Positions 63,761-64,000 of a stretch of 64,000 nt of DNA are shown piece after piece. The position numbers were made by a program, and so were the translations under genes. The number at the start of each line of letters is the position of its first letter. The first letter of the stretch is position 1. Source of the stretch: Phaeosaccion multiseriatum (taxonomy: Eukaryota; Ochrophyta, other classes); the NCBI GenBank assembly GCA_965112735.1, contig OZ218965.1:992001-1056000 (forward strand). The letters run 5' to 3'. The notes under the pieces were generated by a model. It was not told the origin of the DNA, did not search any database, and was given only the letters and a program-made list of their open reading frames with translations.

Positions 63761-64000
63761 CTAAGATGTGGGAGCATCGGAAGCATCATCCCCGCCAGCA
63801 GCAGTAGCAGAGCCAGCAGCAGCAGCTGCCTCAATGCTACCGCTGATAGATTCCAGAAGGTCGTGAAGGGCTACCTGGAAGGGCCCCTTTTCCTCCTGGG
63901 GAAGCTTGAGGTAGAGCCGAAGGGCAGAGGCAGCGAGCTCGTGAAAGGGAGGATGCCGCTGGCTCTGGAGACTGCCTCCGGTACCCGCAGTGGCAGCAGT
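63761..64000 (-). CDS. C-terminal end of a gene continuing beyond the window
   Basis: From 64000 the minus strand is open for 79 codons to TAG at 63763-63761. It reads SLQSQRHPPFHELAASALRL, YLKLPQEEKGPFQVALHDLL, ESISGSIEAA and then an Ala/Gly/Asp tail. The helical LxxL composition suggests a real exon; I do not recognise the protein. Confidence 0.5.
   Translation of the reverse strand, partial: TAATAGTGGSLQSQRHPPFHELAASALRLYLKLPQEEKGPFQVALHDLLESISGSIEAAAAAGSATAAGGDDASDAPTS

Overview
The window is nuclear DNA of a eukaryote. Most genes are split by many short introns (GT-AG, with a few GC-AG), and intron and intergenic DNA is packed with microsatellites and minisatellites. Exons joined by eye give 17 models whose summed coding lengths are exact multiples of three, plus a MAP kinase and a terminal gene cut by the window ends and a few less certain models. 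Three proteins (SRPBCC at 1.7-4.1 kb, mTERF at 44.3-48.3 kb, D27 at 61.2-63.0 kb) begin with a hydrophobic signal followed by a phenylalanine-bearing cleavage motif (VAA-F, TQA-F, VAG-F). That pattern suits a photosynthetic stramenopile (ochrophyte alga) with a secondary plastid. The species cannot be named from sequence alone.

Layout. 0-4 kb: MAPK15-like kinase (minus, cut by the window start) and a plastid SRPBCC protein (plus). 5.3-10.4 kb: 13-exon thioredoxin reductase (minus). 10.8-11.5 kb: decayed FNIP-like repeat gene. 12.8-14.4 kb: UDP-glucuronate 4-epimerase (minus). 15.6-19.4 kb: PH-domain/coiled-coil protein (minus), divergent from a 10-exon MFS transporter (plus, 19.9-24.6 kb). 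25.3-25.7 kb: tiny NDUFA3-like gene (minus), divergent from VPS4 (plus, 26.4-29.1 kb). 29.9-30.4 kb: small conserved-looking protein (minus). 30.9-31.5 kb: transposon-derived repeats. 31.7-36.4 kb: intronless F-box/LRR-like giant (plus). 37.2-39.3 kb: TVP18-like (minus). 39.8-43.6 kb: DA1-like ubiquitin-linked peptidase (minus), head-to-head with a UIM protein (plus, 43.8-44.5 kb). 44.3-48.3 kb: mTERF (minus), divergent from TSR2 (plus, 48.6-50.2 kb). 50.4-51.3 kb: TVP15-like (plus). 52.6-54.6 kb: split-barrel FMN-type protein (minus) with a MITE in an intron. 55.2-57.9 kb: heat-shock factor with polyQ (minus). 60.0-60.9 kb: type II membrane protein (minus). 61.2-63.0 kb: D27-type carotene isomerase (plus). 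63.8-64.0 kb: 3' end of another gene (minus).

Functional threads. Organelle genes: D27, mTERF, SRPBCC, a complex I subunit. Membrane traffic: VPS4, TVP15-like, TVP18-like, PH protein. Redox and stress: thioredoxin reductase, HSF, split-barrel oxidase. Ubiquitin signalling: DA1-like peptidase, UIM protein, F-box-like protein. The most notable points are the apicomplexan-type C-x4-C tail of the thioredoxin reductase, a CxxC...CxxC insertion in the VPS4 beta domain, a plant-type DA1 peptidase whose UIM lies on a separate divergent gene, introns that open with tandem repeats grown from their own 5' splice site, raised GC-AG intron use, and at least two TIR element families.
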